From Euphorbia lathyris (lineage: Eukaryota; Streptophyta; Magnoliopsida; Malpighiales; Euphorbiaceae): a DNA stretch of 64,000 nucleotides. The notes below the pieces were generated by a model. That model saw nothing but the letters and a program-made list of their open reading frames with translations. It did not search any database and was not told the origin of the DNA. The DNA is taken from contig NC_088918.1 in assembly GCF_963576675.1 (NCBI RefSeq), positions 32,583,501 through 32,647,500 on the forward strand. The letters run 5' to 3'. Shown in pieces: positions 1 through 12,079 of this stretch (position 1 is the stretch's first letter; each line of letters starts with the position of its first letter). The position numbers and the translations under genes were made by a program.

Positions 1-365
1 AGCACAATTTGATGGGTTGATTTGCAATCTTAGCAAATCAAATGATTTTGTTTTTGTAAATCTGTTATTTCTATCTTTTCCACTTTTTAAAATGTTGAAC
101 AATTTGCGAACTCATATGATGATGTTACATTTTTATTATTGCTTATGATGTGACAAATATTTCTTACCTCTATTCCTCATAACAAGCTATAAATAAAAGA
201 GATATTCTCGTATCATAAGCAATTAAATTATTTTGTATTTATAATTGTAAAGTCCACATAATTAGCTTGATTGGATATAATAATGCCAACCAAACTTATT
301 TATAATTTTTCTATTTGACAGACAGTTGTCACGTCTAAAATTATTATTTGATTTTTTTTATTATA
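1..365. other. AT-rich spacer, nothing recognised
   Basis: AT-rich non-coding sequence to the left of a LINE insertion. I see no ORF, repeat or RNA signal that I can support. Confidence 0.5.
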
Positions 366-382
366 ACTGAATGCTATTTTAT
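366..382. repeat. LINE target-site duplication, left copy
   Basis: 17-bp direct repeat actgaatgctattttat, identical to 1970-1986, bounding the LINE fragment. Confidence 0.85.
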
Positions 383-1969
383 TTTTATTTTTTTTTTGAT
401 GAACAGAGGAGGGGAATTACACCCCAGAAAAAACCAGAAGAAAACTAAAAAAACAGCAGTAAAACCATAACTCTAACCTACTGAACTGAGGTATTTTCCG
501 ACCTTACCAGTCCATTCTGATCCGTCAAGATTATGTTCCGGAGGCCTGCAGGCTGCCTATCACACTCGTGATGACCCAAAAGTAAAGTTCCTGCGAAATT
601 CGCCATCCAATCCGCGGCTTTGTTACCATCTCGAAGGGTTCACCACTTTGACATCCCAATTTTGATTCAGAAGCGACTTGCATTTGTCAATTAACCAAGC
701 ATACCTGTGGTTCGAAGCTTTATTGTCTGACATCATTCTGACCACTAGGAGTGAATCGAGCTCAAAAATAACCTTTGTGAGCCCTTTTCGCCAAGCAAGC
801 ACCATCCCGAAGTATAACCCACAAATTTCCGCAAGGTCCGCCGTGCAGTGGTCAATATTGCCGCAGAAACCCCCCTGCCAATCTCCCTTGTTGTCCCTGA
901 TCAGCCTGCCTACTGCTGCCAAACCCGGGTTCCCCTTGCTTGCTCCGTCACAATTAATTTTGAACCAGTTCTCGCCCGGTGGAATCCAACTCGCGCGCCT
1001 ATTCTGTGCATTTCCTGTGCCCGTGGTCTGAGAATTTCTATTGTTCGTTAGCTCTTTTACTTGACTGATAATAATCTCATATTTCCGTCGAATATCTAAA
1101 TTCTCTCCTTTGAAGATCATCTCATTCCGCCATTTCCATATCCACCAACACGTGGTCGAGAACACGGTGCACCAATCGAAATCCTTCCACTGCATCGAGC
1201 CTCTTAAATTCCTAGTTAACCAGCTCTGAACATCTCCGGAGAAGAAAGCAAGACGCCATTCCGGAGGAATAAAAAAAAACCACACGCTTCTCGCCAGCGG
1301 ACAGTCCCTGATAACATGTTCCACGGTTTCATCTTCTAGACAAGCGGGACACTTTGCGACGGATGCAATATGTCTACGACATCTATTTGCATTTGTTAGG
1401 ATAGCTCCGTGATTAACTAGCCATAGGAAACTGCGTATTCTTTCCGTAGCTTCGATTTTCCATATCTTTGCCCAATTCATATCCGCCTCCCTTATCTGCT
1501 GACCCGTCTCCTCCAAGACGGTTAGCTGGTAAGCATACTGACTGTGTATTCCCCAGAAGCCGATTCCCGCCAGAACCAGCCATCCCTACCCACGTTGTCC
1601 TCAAACAGAACATAAACCGCTAGCTGTAATAGATAGTTTTCTGGTAAAAAGCCATGTAGCGTTTGCCAATCCCAAACCCCTGGTGCGATCCAGTAGTCTC
1701 TAACCTTCTTCTATAGATCCTCATTCGGAACAGTGTCAATAGCCATAGAAATTAGAGTCGTGTTTTCCATCCACACGTCAAACCAAAAGGATACTTCTTC
1801 GCCTGTAACAACTGTTCATCCGATTCCTTTTGCGAGGATTTTTGCCCCGGACACCAACCCTTGCTTACCACGAAAGGTATCCATCCCGTCTCTATTTTTT
1901 GTATACTTCCCTTTGACCGCCCTAACCCAAAGAGTAGACGGTTCAGTTAAGAAACGCCAGTTTAGTTTT
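383..1969 (-). mobile_element. 5'-truncated LINE (zf-RVT + RNase H part)
   Basis: Minus-strand non-LTR retrotransposon fragment. The 297-residue frame at 623-1516 has a zf-RVT zinc-binding region in its first half (CPACLEDETVEHVIRDCPLA motif) and a plant-type RNase H-like domain after it (motif INCDGASKGNPGLAAVG). This is the usual order at the 3' end of plant L1-like ORF2. The element ends in an A-rich tail (seen as a T-run at 383-397 on the plus strand). It is flanked by an exact 17-bp direct repeat, actgaatgctattttat, at 366-382 and 1970-1986, which marks target-primed insertion. Reverse transcriptase and endonuclease domains are missing, as expected for 5' truncation. The RNase H end is out of frame or degenerate, so the copy is dead. 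Confidence 0.85.
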
Positions 1970-1986
1970 ACTGAATGCTATTTTAT
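1970..1986. repeat. LINE target-site duplication, right copy
   Basis: Exact second copy of the 17-bp repeat at 366-382. Confidence 0.85.
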
Positions 1987-2117
1987 GATAAATATGATAA
2001 ATTGATAATGCAACAGAATCATTTAGCATTAACTTAGAAGAAAATGTATAATGATGAGAAAAGTAGGAGAGTACAATCAAATAATAATAATAGCAATAAT
2101 AAAATTTATATATAATG

Positions 2118-2400
2118 GGATGTAATCTGAGCTAGAATTTGAGAATCTCTTGAATTAAGCAATTATCAAGGTAGAGCTATCACTCCAGTGATGAGTAGAA
2201 AAGTTATTGAGTAACATACAAAGCTTAGGTAAACAATGAATGTGAGCAGAAATCCATATGTCAGTCAATTAGTTGTGAATGTTTGATGTGACCTAGAAAT
2301 GGTTGTAGCGGTAACACTTGTGATTCTGCAAGTCACGATGTTAGACGTGCGTAGGAATGTGCATGACATTAAGGTCTCATTTGACAAATTTGAATGGCTC
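2118..2400 (-). repeat. Probable LTR remnant, left (3') copy of a gypsy element
   Basis: This stretch matches 6525-7165 in order: a gagctagaatttgag-like start, then gtgagcag..atccat, tagaaatggttgta, aggaatgtg and catgacattaa. The left copy lacks the MITE and some sequence found in the right copy. The two copies bracket minus-strand gag and protease coding debris, so they are best read as old LTRs of one Ty3-gypsy element. Exact TG..CA ends cannot be placed. Confidence 0.55.
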
Positions 2401-2429
2401 ATATGCTAAAGGCCTCTCTCAACTATTAA

Positions 2430-3330
2430 ACCATGATGAATTGTCAAACACTTTATCAGGTTCGTCTCTGTTGCATCTTCTATTTGAGGATGATAGTTTA
2501 ATTTTTTTGTGGGGCTCGTGAACAAGAGGTTGTTTCATTATCGGTTGTGACATAAAATCTTTGGTTGGTATGGTAAGATGCTATCACAGGCAGGTAAGAA
2601 AGTTTTATTGAAATTTGTTGCACATATGATTCCTATGTTTTGTATGAGTACGTTTTTAATCCATATTTCTGTATGTGAGGAGCTGCAACGGACGATGGAT
2701 TCATATTGGTGGGGTTCAAATTCAGAGGGGAGGAAACAAATTCATTGGGCTTCTTAGGAGAACTTGTGTCACCGAAAGGAGCATGTGGGACTTGGTTTCA
2801 GGCATCTCCGTTCATTTAACTTTGCGATGTTGGCTAAACACGCATAGACCCTCGTGTCTAGACTATATACTTTATTTTGTCAGATTCTTAAAGTTAAATA
2901 CTTCTTTGGGGGAGATTTTCCATCTATGGTGTAGTATCTAGAGCTCAAGGGATGTGTTAATGTGTGTCTTAAGGTGGCGGGTTGGAAATAGTCTGTAAGT
3001 AAGCATTTGGTGTGATTCGTGGTTAGGGACTCCCCAAACTTTCTGCCTCAGAAGATAGTAAAAATGGGCACCAGATTTTTGCAAGTATTAGATCATCGAA
3101 TGGAAAACTTAAGGGATTGAGATTTGAAGAGGATTCAGTATTTTTTTGACAATGTTGATGTTCGGTCTATCCTATAATTACCAGTTGGGGATATGGAAGT
3201 TAATGACAAGATAATTTAACATTTCGATAAAAAAAAGGACTATATTCGGTTCAGTTAGGTTATCGTGTTGTATGGGAGAGTGACGCTGGTACAGAGGGCA
3301 TGCTCAAGTTTTGGCTTGGACGAGGATGTA
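2430..3330 (+). mobile_element. Degenerate LINE reverse transcriptase fragment
   Basis: Plus-strand debris of a LINE ORF2. Around 2470-2500 a frame reads LLHLLFEDDSLIF, a decayed version of the reverse transcriptase FADD box region. At 2640-2740 the DNA parallels the better-preserved LINE at 46545-46640 (same order of MSTF, CEELQR, WWG and IHWA codons). Frames are broken repeatedly. It lies between the gypsy LTR remnant and its protease region, so it was probably inserted into the gypsy element. Confidence 0.7.
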
Positions 3331-3699
3331 ATTTTGTTTTTTTCTTTTCAAATTAATTTGCAAATATTATTTGAATTCTTCCATAAAATAACCCCTTTAT
3401 TGAAATGTTCTACTTTTCATATATATATGTCATATATGTGGCTTTCAAAAAGCATTTTAATAGTGTAAATATTATCATATGTATGTCATACGTATGATTT
3501 CAAATTAAAGTCAATCAATTTCAGATGATATTTTGGACTCAATAATTTCAACTCAATAATGAAAATCTTATTCAAATGATTTCATAATATATTTAAAATA
3601 CCATTATTTAAGATTCATACTTTTAAATCTTTTCGTATATGTGATATATGAGAAATTAAAGTTAATTTTTAGATCCAACAAATATGATTATACATATGG

Positions 3700-6515
3700 T
3701 ATATGTGTAATCTCCAATTAAAATAAACCCTAAATTCTAAGTTCCTGAAAATGGCTCGTACAAACATCTGACTTATATAGATATTTGAAGCAAATAAGTG
3801 GCAAACACATGATATTATAATAATACCGATCGGTCAGGGTAGGGTAAGATTACGTCTTTTCCCTATACGTAACCGAAAAAACGAACTTCATCTTCATAGA
3901 CCATCTTTATCTTGATATCATATAAAGAGAGTTAAGATGAAATAGAAAAGGCATCTAGTCGTTCCTACATATTGACTGGTGGTAACTTGAGCTACCCCAC
4001 AAACGAGCTTCCCAAGAAAGGCTCACTTCGAACTAGGAGAAAATGGCGAAGAGAGCACTTGAGCACGCCTCGTGCCCTTGCCAAGCGATAGGTTGCGATA
4101 ATATATATCATCACTTGCTTTACATCTTTTGGTACTTCATCTGATAATTGGACTAATTCCTCTCAGTGAGCCATACTATCTCTAGATCACCCATTGGTTT
4201 GTCTATTTCTCTTACTTCTTCTACCAGATTTGTCGATGAAGGCTTTATATTTAAGGAGGCCATGTAAGTAACTTTCACAATCACATGGTTTTCTTGTTCC
4301 AGAGCTATACCCTTTATTACAAGTATATTCCAAGCCAAATTATGGATGGAAATGGCTCATATTCGGATAGCAATGGCCTCCCTACAATGGAATTGTACGG
4401 TAAGACCCTATACGCTACTAGGAACTCTACTTTGGTATGCCACTTTGTCCGACCATATCCATTTTGACTTTCATTTACATGTTGAGCAAAGGTATTGTGT
4501 GGTCGCTAGTTCTTACTAGCGGAGACAATGATGGTACCAGTTGATCTAGATCAAGTTGTATGGCCTTAAAAGCCTTCATGGTAATGATATTTACTGAACT
4601 GGCATTGTCTACGAACACTTCCGAACTTTGAAGTTCTCAATCAATATTTTGATGACTAATGCATCTTCATGAGATTATCTTGGTAAGTTTTTCAAGTTGT
4701 CGAATGTGAATTCAGAGATAGATTGGTACAAGCACGCTTTGTCCTCAAAGACCATTTTTCTCTTTATAGATCTATCTTATTGTGACCCTCTGAAAATGAC
4801 ATGTATGACTCCCCTGGGAACACGTTCAACCAGGAGTTTGTCACATTGTTTAGGTGATTTCTCAAGATTGTTCAAGAATTTATCCAACTTATCCTACTCT
4901 ATCATTTTTGTTAAGTTTTATGGCCAATTTCTAACTATTAGTATTATGGCCCTCGCTCTTATGGAACTTGCAGTATGTCCCGTTATGGAGATGATCTAAG
5001 ATTTTAAGATTTTATGGATATTTGATGTGCTGTTTATTCTTTTCAACCCAAAAAAATATTTCTTTTCGAGGAGCATTCAGTGGTGCGAAGTCAATCCCCA
5101 CTTGCTCTCGTGTTCCTATTCGGTCTTTATTCCTATCATTTTTGGGTCATTTTGAGGTGTTAGCTGAACTCAACATATATTTCATCCAGGGGTTTAAGCG
5201 ATGTCCATCACATTTCACAAAGTCATTGGCCCATCGTATAAGATATGAAAATGTTTTAGGCCATCGAGTTGTAAGCACTTTTGACAAGTCATTACTTCTG
5301 CAATTGGAGGCCATGGCCTCAATAACTCCATTTATATTCAGCTGGCGAATCTGAATTGCGGCATTCTATAACCTTTTGACCTATTCGCAAAGGTCATCGC
5401 GAGGCTCTTGTACCAAATAGTTTAAGTCTTGCATGATTTTGCTCTTTAGTATGGATGTGATGAAGTGTTCGACAAACTCATTCAACATTTGATTGAAAGT
5501 CCAGATGGATCCGACAAGACTTGCTTATACCAATAAGCCACATCTTCCTTGAGCGTGGTTGGAAAGAGCCTATATATGAGAGCATTCGTGGTTGTGGTGG
5601 TTTTTAAGGACATTATGGATAACGTGCACAATGGGATTTGTCAGTCCATTACATCCATACAATGAAGGATATTTGAATCCCCTTAGCATGAGTTTAATGC
5701 ACGTGTAAAGTGATGAGCTAATGTGATTTATTTTAGGAATTCTAGAGTTAATATTGGCATATCCCGTAACATTCCAAAGTTCCATACAGATGATATTTTT
5801 ACGTCTCATCTTTAATAAAAGGAGACTTAACATCTCCTACTTTTTATGTGGTTTGGTTACCGTTGACTGTTAGATCTTAGACCCGAAGCTTTAATGTGGT
5901 TCTCATCTTAGAACTCGATATAGTTTTGATGTATAATTTTCTTATGCTTAAGGGATCTGGATTCGTCAAAGTGGTGACAATGTCTGTGAGGTGGTGTTTT
6001 CGAATGATGGCACCTTTCGATGGCACAAGTTGGATTCTTGTCCCTTTGATCTACCTCGAGTTCCATTCTAATGAGAATTTGAGGACAAATCCCTCTTTTG
6101 TTGAAAAGTACGGATGATATGGTGTCCGGTAAAGCAAACGATGAAATCTTGGTTGTCTTTGCGTTTGTTTGCTTCCTTTGCCTCCCCCAACTCCACTTTA
6201 ATGACTGTTATTTCTGTTGCATGTTCGGTCTGAGGATGTTCATCGACTCTTAGACCGAAACTATATTGTAGAGGAGTTGTTTGGTTATTCCATACACTCA
6301 CTTCCATTGTTCTGGATCTAAAAAGCCCAAATAGGTTTTTATTTATTGGCCAAACTCCGGAGTGACCTGAAGAGCTTTTAGTGGGTTATAGTTTGCATCC
6401 ACTAAAGCTCTATTCTTTGACGTTTGAGTTGATGTCGAAGGAATGTCAAAGGATGGTGGAACCACAAAGTTGTTTAACTGAGTCATAATGCAAAATTTTC
6501 ACCTTCACGATCAAC
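3700..6515 (-). mobile_element. Decayed Ty3-gypsy internal region (gag and protease)
   Basis: Minus-strand retroelement remnant, read from high to low coordinate. 6500-6310 translates to a gag-like N-terminal stretch. 5560-5380 encodes a retrotransposon gag core (NQMLNEFVEHFITSI then LVQEPRDDL). Near 4985-4940 the words YCKFHKSEGHNT look like the zinc-knuckle region of gypsy gag. Around 4630-4560 the words VDNASSVNIITMKAF look like a retroviral-type aspartic protease active site in which the usual DTGSS has become DNASS. Many frameshifts and stops are present, and reverse transcriptase and integrase were not found. LTR-like repeats flank it on both sides. Confidence 0.65.
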
Positions 6516-6524
6516 GCACCAATT

Positions 6525-7180
6525 AATGTGATGTGATATGAGTTGGGCTTGAGGAATCCATTGAATATCTAAATAAGAAAAAAAATGATCAAGGAGTGGC
6601 CAGGATCGGAGGCCCCACTCCGATGTCTAAGTTAGTGACGAGAAAAGCTAGTGACTGTATAAGGCTTATGTGAGCAATGAAAATAAATATACTCCATCCG
6701 TTTCATAATAGATACATTTCTAGAGAATTTTTTGTTGTTCCATAAAATATGACGTTTTGATCCAATCTATGTACATTAGTTGACTTTTACAAAATATACT
6801 CCTATTTAAAATTGTCCTTTTACTTTGGGAATAGATAAAAGTTAAGTAGTGGACGCAATTTATATAAGGGTAATAAAGTCTTTTAGTTAAAATTAATTAC
6901 ATTTTTTAATTCTTATTCTTTAAGCTTAAAAGACATCTATTGTGGATCAGAGGTAGTAATATTTTTTTAGTGTATTGTGTACCTTGTATTTAGAAAATAA
7001 TCAAATTGTGCATCCTAAATGTGAGCAAAATCCACGTGTCAGTCAGCCAATGGTGAAAGCTTGTTGTCAACTAGAAATGGTTGTAACGATAGCACCTGTG
7101 ATTTTGCAAATCATGGCGTTAGACCTGAGTAGGAATGTGTATGACATTAATGTCTTATTTGACCGGTCCACGTAGCTCCC
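6525..7180 (-). repeat. Probable LTR remnant, right (5') copy, split by a MITE
   Basis: Second copy of the repeat at 2118-2400, directly upstream (on the minus strand) of the gag region. It is interrupted by a Stowaway-type MITE at 6692-6956 and keeps about 60 bp, at 6957-7020, that the left copy lacks. Confidence 0.55.
6692..6956. mobile_element. Stowaway-like MITE (Tc1/mariner)
   Basis: 265-bp element that starts CTCCATCCGTTTCATAATAG. Its reverse-complement right end reads CTACCTCTGATCCACAATAG. The ends are imperfect terminal inverted repeats of the CTCCNTCCGT type known for plant Stowaway elements, and the element is flanked by TA on both sides (6690-6691 and 6957-6958). It has no coding capacity. 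Confidence 0.8.
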
Positions 7181-7189
7181 TCGATTATT

Positions 7190-8080
7190 TTGAGAAAAAA
7201 AAACGATCTTATTCATCATGTGTGTTTATGATAAATTATGTTACATACCTATTTACAAAATTCCAACAATTAATTTTGTTTTTGTCTACTTTTTTTTCTT
7301 TCTTTTATACTAATATGTAGTACTAAAAAAAGGAATAATGGATATTACATTACATTTTTGGAGTTTTATATTTGTTGTAATGTGGAGTTTGAAATTGAGA
7401 ACAAAGTAAAAGAGGCGGGATTTTTCAAAATTGGAGCGTAAAGTACAGTATTGAAGTGGACAACTTTTTCTTTTATATCAAATGACGAAACTAACCTCGC
7501 TCTGTATATTCTTCTTCATCTCCTCCACACTACGGCACACCATTCTATGTTCTAAAATATTACCCATATTTTTTATTTTCATTTTTTTTGGTAATTTCTC
7601 TTCCTTCAAATTTTTTTTTTGGTAATTTTCCTTCCTTCAATTATTTACCACATGTATCCTGAAAATAATTTTCAATGCTGCATAACGAAGAAGTAGTGAT
7701 CAATTTTTTTTTTTTTTGAAATATGTAATGATCAATTTGATTATCGTGACATTCGTTTTATTTTTTCAAGATGTGTGTAACACTCTTACTGCATACAATT
7801 TATTTATTTTTTAAACCAAATGATTAATTAATTATACTTTAAGCAAGTTGATGGACTAATCAATTTTTTTTTAGAAAAGTTTAAAAGTGAAATGATATAT
7901 TAAGCCAATTAATAATTATGTTAATAATGAAACAAAATTAGCTCAAACTAGTTTTTGGCCCGTGTGATGCACATATTCATCTTAATATATAAATATTAAT
8001 AAAAATACAATCTAATTGTAATGACATAAATGTGTTATATAAATTAAATATTATTATTTGATATTCACATTTACTTTAAA
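7190..8080. other. AT-rich spacer
   Basis: Non-coding sequence with long T-runs. Near 7955 it contains a gcccgtgtgatgcac word; a similar cgtgcaatgcacgg word occurs at 42003. Such words are common near ends of plant DNA repeats. No gene was recognised. Confidence 0.5.
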
Positions 8081-8084
8081 TAAT

Positions 8085-8622
8085 TTTTTTATAGATAAAT
8101 ATAATAATAAAATAAAAACTAATATATTATATATTATATTATATTTTTTATCAGTAAAAAAGGAGGAAGTGACACCTCAGTTTCATCGTTACTGTTTTAT
8201 ATTATATATATATAGATATGTAGAGAATTAGAGAGATTTTATGGATTAATTTAAATTCTGTAGTACTCTTAGATATATGGGATAAAATAATCTTTTTATA
8301 GATAAATATACATAATAAAATTAAAATTAATATATTAAATTTTTTATCACTAAAAAAGGAGGAAGTGACACATCAGTTCCATCGTTAATGTTTTATATTA
8401 TATAATATATAGATGTGTAGAGAATTAGAGAAATTTTAGGGATTAATTTAAATTCTGTAGAACTCTTAGATATAGTACGGATAAAATAATCTTTTTATAG
8501 ATAAATATATATAATAAAATTAAAATTAATATATTAATTTTTTATCACTAAAAAAAGAGGAAGTGACACCTCAATTCCATCGTTACTATTTTATATTATA
8601 TATAGATTTCAAATAATAAGGA
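8085..8622. repeat. Tandem repeat, about 190 bp x 3
   Basis: Three consecutive imperfect units share the order tttttatagataaatat, attaatatatta, tttttatcactaaaaaa, aggaagtgacac, ccatcgtta, ttttatattatat, gtagagaattagag, then aactcttagatat. Units begin near 8085, 8290 and 8490; the last one is partial. The sequence is AT-rich and non-coding. Confidence 0.8.
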
Positions 8623-9060
8623 TAATATCGTTCTATTTATTCATTACATTAAAAATAAAATTACTTTTATTACAACATTGGGTATTTTTTACGTTATCCA
8701 AAAAAACACAAGATTTCAATAAAAGGAAAAAAAAAGTAAATTTGAAGAAATTTAATTCTACTTGGTATCAAAAAAAAAAAAAGAAATTTAATGCTACTTA
8801 AAAGGTAAATTTGAAAAAAAAAAAAAAAGATAATTTTGAAACTAAAGCCATAAATTGGGTGTCAACGGTCGTATATGGAAGGATAGAATGGTCCAAGTGC
8901 CCATTAAACCAGGGATAGGGGCGGAATTTCGGAGAAAGATTTTGAAATTAAAGGAATCGATCTTCATACCATAAAAAAACACAGCCAAAATATGGATAGA
9001 TACCCCTTAAATCAAGGATTTGTACATTTCTTCACCAATTAAAACCCTAAATACCCACTA
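8623..9060. other. Upstream spacer of the KASH gene
   Basis: AT-rich sequence with several A-runs. It probably includes the promoter of the gene at 9.06 kb, but I see no clear TATA box. A CT-rich tract at 9091-9105, inside the predicted 5' leader, is typical of plant leaders. Confidence 0.4.
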
Positions 9061-9691
9061 CTCTACACTATACTACAGCTATTCTACTCATTTCTCTCTC
9101 TCTCTACTTTCTTGGGTTTGAATTGCTCTTGAGTTTCTTACAAGAGCGAGAAAGAGAAGCCAGAGCTACTAAAGATTTGGGTAAGTGTTAATTCTTGCTC
9201 TGTTCTTGAATTTTTTCTTATGTTAATCCGAGAAAATCTCAGTCAGTCAATTTTAGCTATGAGTTCTTGCTGCTGAATTTTGTAAAAGGCGGGTTCTTTT
9301 TGTTTCTTTGTTCTTTTTTGGGGTAATTTTTGAGCATTAGATTGACATGTTATTCTGAATACAATAGAAAGGAGCTGGGTTTTCATACTTTGCTCATGGA
9401 AAGTACGATGTTACAGATTGAATTTCTGTGCTTGTATTTTGAATTTTGTATTTGTTGGTTCTTGATATGACATCGAGCGATGAGATGTGTTTCCTTTCTC
9501 TTTCTTTATGTCCGTTTGCCTTTTTCATTCTTTCTTTTGTTTGTTTCCCACAAGAATTTCGTTTTGATTACTCAAAGATGTAATCTTTATCTGCATATAA
9601 GTTTTGGAAACCCTTGTTAATTAGTTAATAAAATCGCCCTTACTTAAATATAGGAACTGCATTTTCTGATTATATTCGTGTTTGGCTTCAG
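9060..9691 (+). other. 5' leader exon and leader intron of the KASH gene
   Basis: The leader exon (about 9060-9180) ends with a GTAAGTG donor at 9181. The acceptor TTGGCTTCAG ends at 9691, nine bases before the ATG. The exact transcription start is inferred. Confidence 0.6.
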
Positions 9692-9700
9692 GGGTAACAG

Positions 9701-11985
9701 ATGGGTAAAAGTCTCAGTTCGGTGCTGCAGCGGGAATTGGCAAATCTTGACAAGGACGCTGATAGTCGTAGATCAGCAATGAAAGCCTTGAAATCATATG
9801 TGAAGGACCTGGATTCTAAGGCAATCCCTCTCTTCCTTGCTCAAGTTTCTGAAACTAAAGAAACTGGCTCTTTGTCTGGGGAATACACTATTTCACTCTA
9901 CGAAGTTCTTGCCCGTGTCCACGGAGTCAACATTGTTCCTCAAATTGATAGCATCATGGCTACCATTATCAAGACCTTAGCTTCAAGTGCAGGGTCTTTT
10001 CCACTTCAACAAGCATGCTCAAAAGTGGTACCAGCAATTGCAAGATATGGCATTGAACCAACCACAGAAGAGGATAAGAAAAGGCATATAATTCACTCTC
10101 TTTGCAAACCCCTTTCAGAAGCTCTCTTGGGTTCCCAAGAAGGCCTTACTTCTGGGGCTTCCCTTTGCTTGAAGGCTCTCGTAGAAATTGATAATTGGCG
10201 GTTTGCTTCAGATGAAATGGTGAATAGAGTTTGTCTGAATGTAGCCGTTGCTTTGGAGGATAAATCCACGCAGGGTAACTCTCATATAGGCCTGGTGATG
10301 GCTTTGGCTAAGCATAATGCTTTAGTAGTTGAAGCATATGCAAGATTGTTGATCCAATCTGGATTAAATATTTTGAACACTGGTGTTTTGGAAGGTAATT
10401 CTCAGAAACGGCTGTCTGCTATTCAAATGGTTAATTTTTTGATGAAGTGTTTAGATCCTAGAAGCATATATTCAGAAGTTGGCCTGATAATTCAAGAGAT
10501 GGAGAAGTGCCAGTCGGATCAGATGGCTTATGTCAGTGGGGCTGCATTTGAAGCTCTGCAAACTGCAAAAAAAATTTCTTTGGATAGGGGATCAAAATTT
10601 GAGAAGACTCCTGGTTCAGTCTCTGGTTCAAACTTTGGTAGGAGAGATCATAGAGGGAGGAGGGATGTTTCCACTCCTGGAAGTTATTCTCCAGAATCTA
10701 TATCACCTGAATCACAGACACTTGGTTCTTTTATGGATTATGATTCGTTGGTTGACTCACCTAATTCAACCAGCCTGATTTCTCATGATACTGACTATGA
10801 TCGTCGTAGTGTGAATCGAAAATTATGGAGCTACGAGAATGGAGGAGTTGATGTTTCTCTCAGAGATGGGATGTTTTCACAATTGGCCAATGGAAGTCCC
10901 TTGAATGATGCATTTTCTGGCCATTCTACCCATCATGAAAATGGAGAATATGCACCAGATTTTTGCGGGTTTTTATCCCAGAATTCTAGAAATGGTCTAA
11001 GGAGTACCACTCCCAGTCCTCAGGTAATTGTCCAGACATAATTGAAGAGTTTTCTGTTTCACTTTCTTTCTTACTTTGACCTGGCTAGGCAAAATTTGAG
11101 AATTTTTCCAATGACATGCTGAAAAGGGGAAATTAGAGGAAGATGAAATGTTTGAACTAGTAACAAAATTTCCTATATACTGATCAAAACTTGCCTATTA
11201 TTTGGACATGCATCTGTTTGGAAATAAACTGAGCCTATTATTTGGGGATGGTTTTTTTTTTTTTTTTCTCCCCCTTCATAGTAGCAAATGATAGCCAAGT
11301 TTATGTTAGTGGTTCAGATTTTGGGGAGTATATAACTTCGTTATCTCCCTTTTTGATAGCTGATATTTTTTATATAATACATGTATGTTTATGCAGTCAT
11401 GTATCATGAAGCATGCTAATCAATCAAAGAACATCTTGTATTTGATTAATTATTGCTAATATCATGTACACTTGCTTCTCCTTGTTTTTGCTTCAGAGAT
11501 CACGCTCTCATATAAATGCAGACGACATTAACCTCTTCACAACTCCAAGAAGACTCATCAGATCTCTCCAAGAACCTAATGATGTGGATTCAGACTTCTC
11601 TGAAAAGCAAAGTAGAAGGTTTAGAAGTCCATGCTCATGCAAATTTGATTACAGTCCAAATACGAAGCTCAATGAAAATGGTTTTCAGCAGAATGGTGGT
11701 TATAAGGTTGAACAGAATGGACACACTTATGTTGACGATGAGCAATTTCAAGATACTACTGAGTCAGTCTCGTCAACTGATGATGTTCCAGTTGATACTG
11801 GTGTGCAAGTGTCTCAAAAAGTGGTTACTGCAGAAAAGGATGATTTTCAAAGGTTATCCAATGGAAAGAGACATCGGAAATATTCTTATAGGTTAATTGT
11901 TGGCTTGTTTTTCGCTCTTATTGCACTTTTTACCTCGTTAATGTTGATTGATGATCATGAAGGTCAATATCTTGTTCCAACTTAA
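9701..11985 (+). CDS. SINE1/SINE2-type KASH nuclear-envelope protein (ARM repeats)
   Basis: Two coding exons, 9701-11023 and 11497-11985, joined in phase 0 across a GT-AG intron, give a 603-residue protein. A leader intron lies at 9181-9691 (GTAAG..CAG), so transcription probably starts near 9060-9100. Residues about 1-290 are an all-helical armadillo/TORTIFOLIA-like domain (start MGKSLSSVLQRELANLDKDA). The middle is Ser-rich and low-complexity. The C-terminus has one membrane segment (LIVGLFFALIALFTSLMLI) and a short lumenal tail that ends in LVPT. The terminal VPT after a single membrane helix is the plant KASH signature that binds SUN proteins between the two nuclear membranes. ARM plus KASH is known for Arabidopsis SINE1 and SINE2, linked to actin-dependent nuclear positioning and guard cells. 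I cannot tell SINE1 from SINE2. The gene looks intact and converges on NDF5. Confidence 0.92.
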
Positions 11986-12079
11986 GCTGAAATTCTTGCT
12001 GTATTGTAAACTTTTAGCACACTCTATCAAGACATTATGATAATCCTATGTTATCAGTATAAGATTTAGCCTGTTATTC

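Noticed and set aside
623..1516. Annotating the 297-residue frame as a host RNase H gene
   Set aside because: zf-RVT plus RNase H order, A-tail and a 17-bp duplication show that it is LINE ORF2 debris.
8085..8622. CRISPR-like array
   Set aside because: Units are long, imperfect and contiguous without spacers, in a plant nuclear context.
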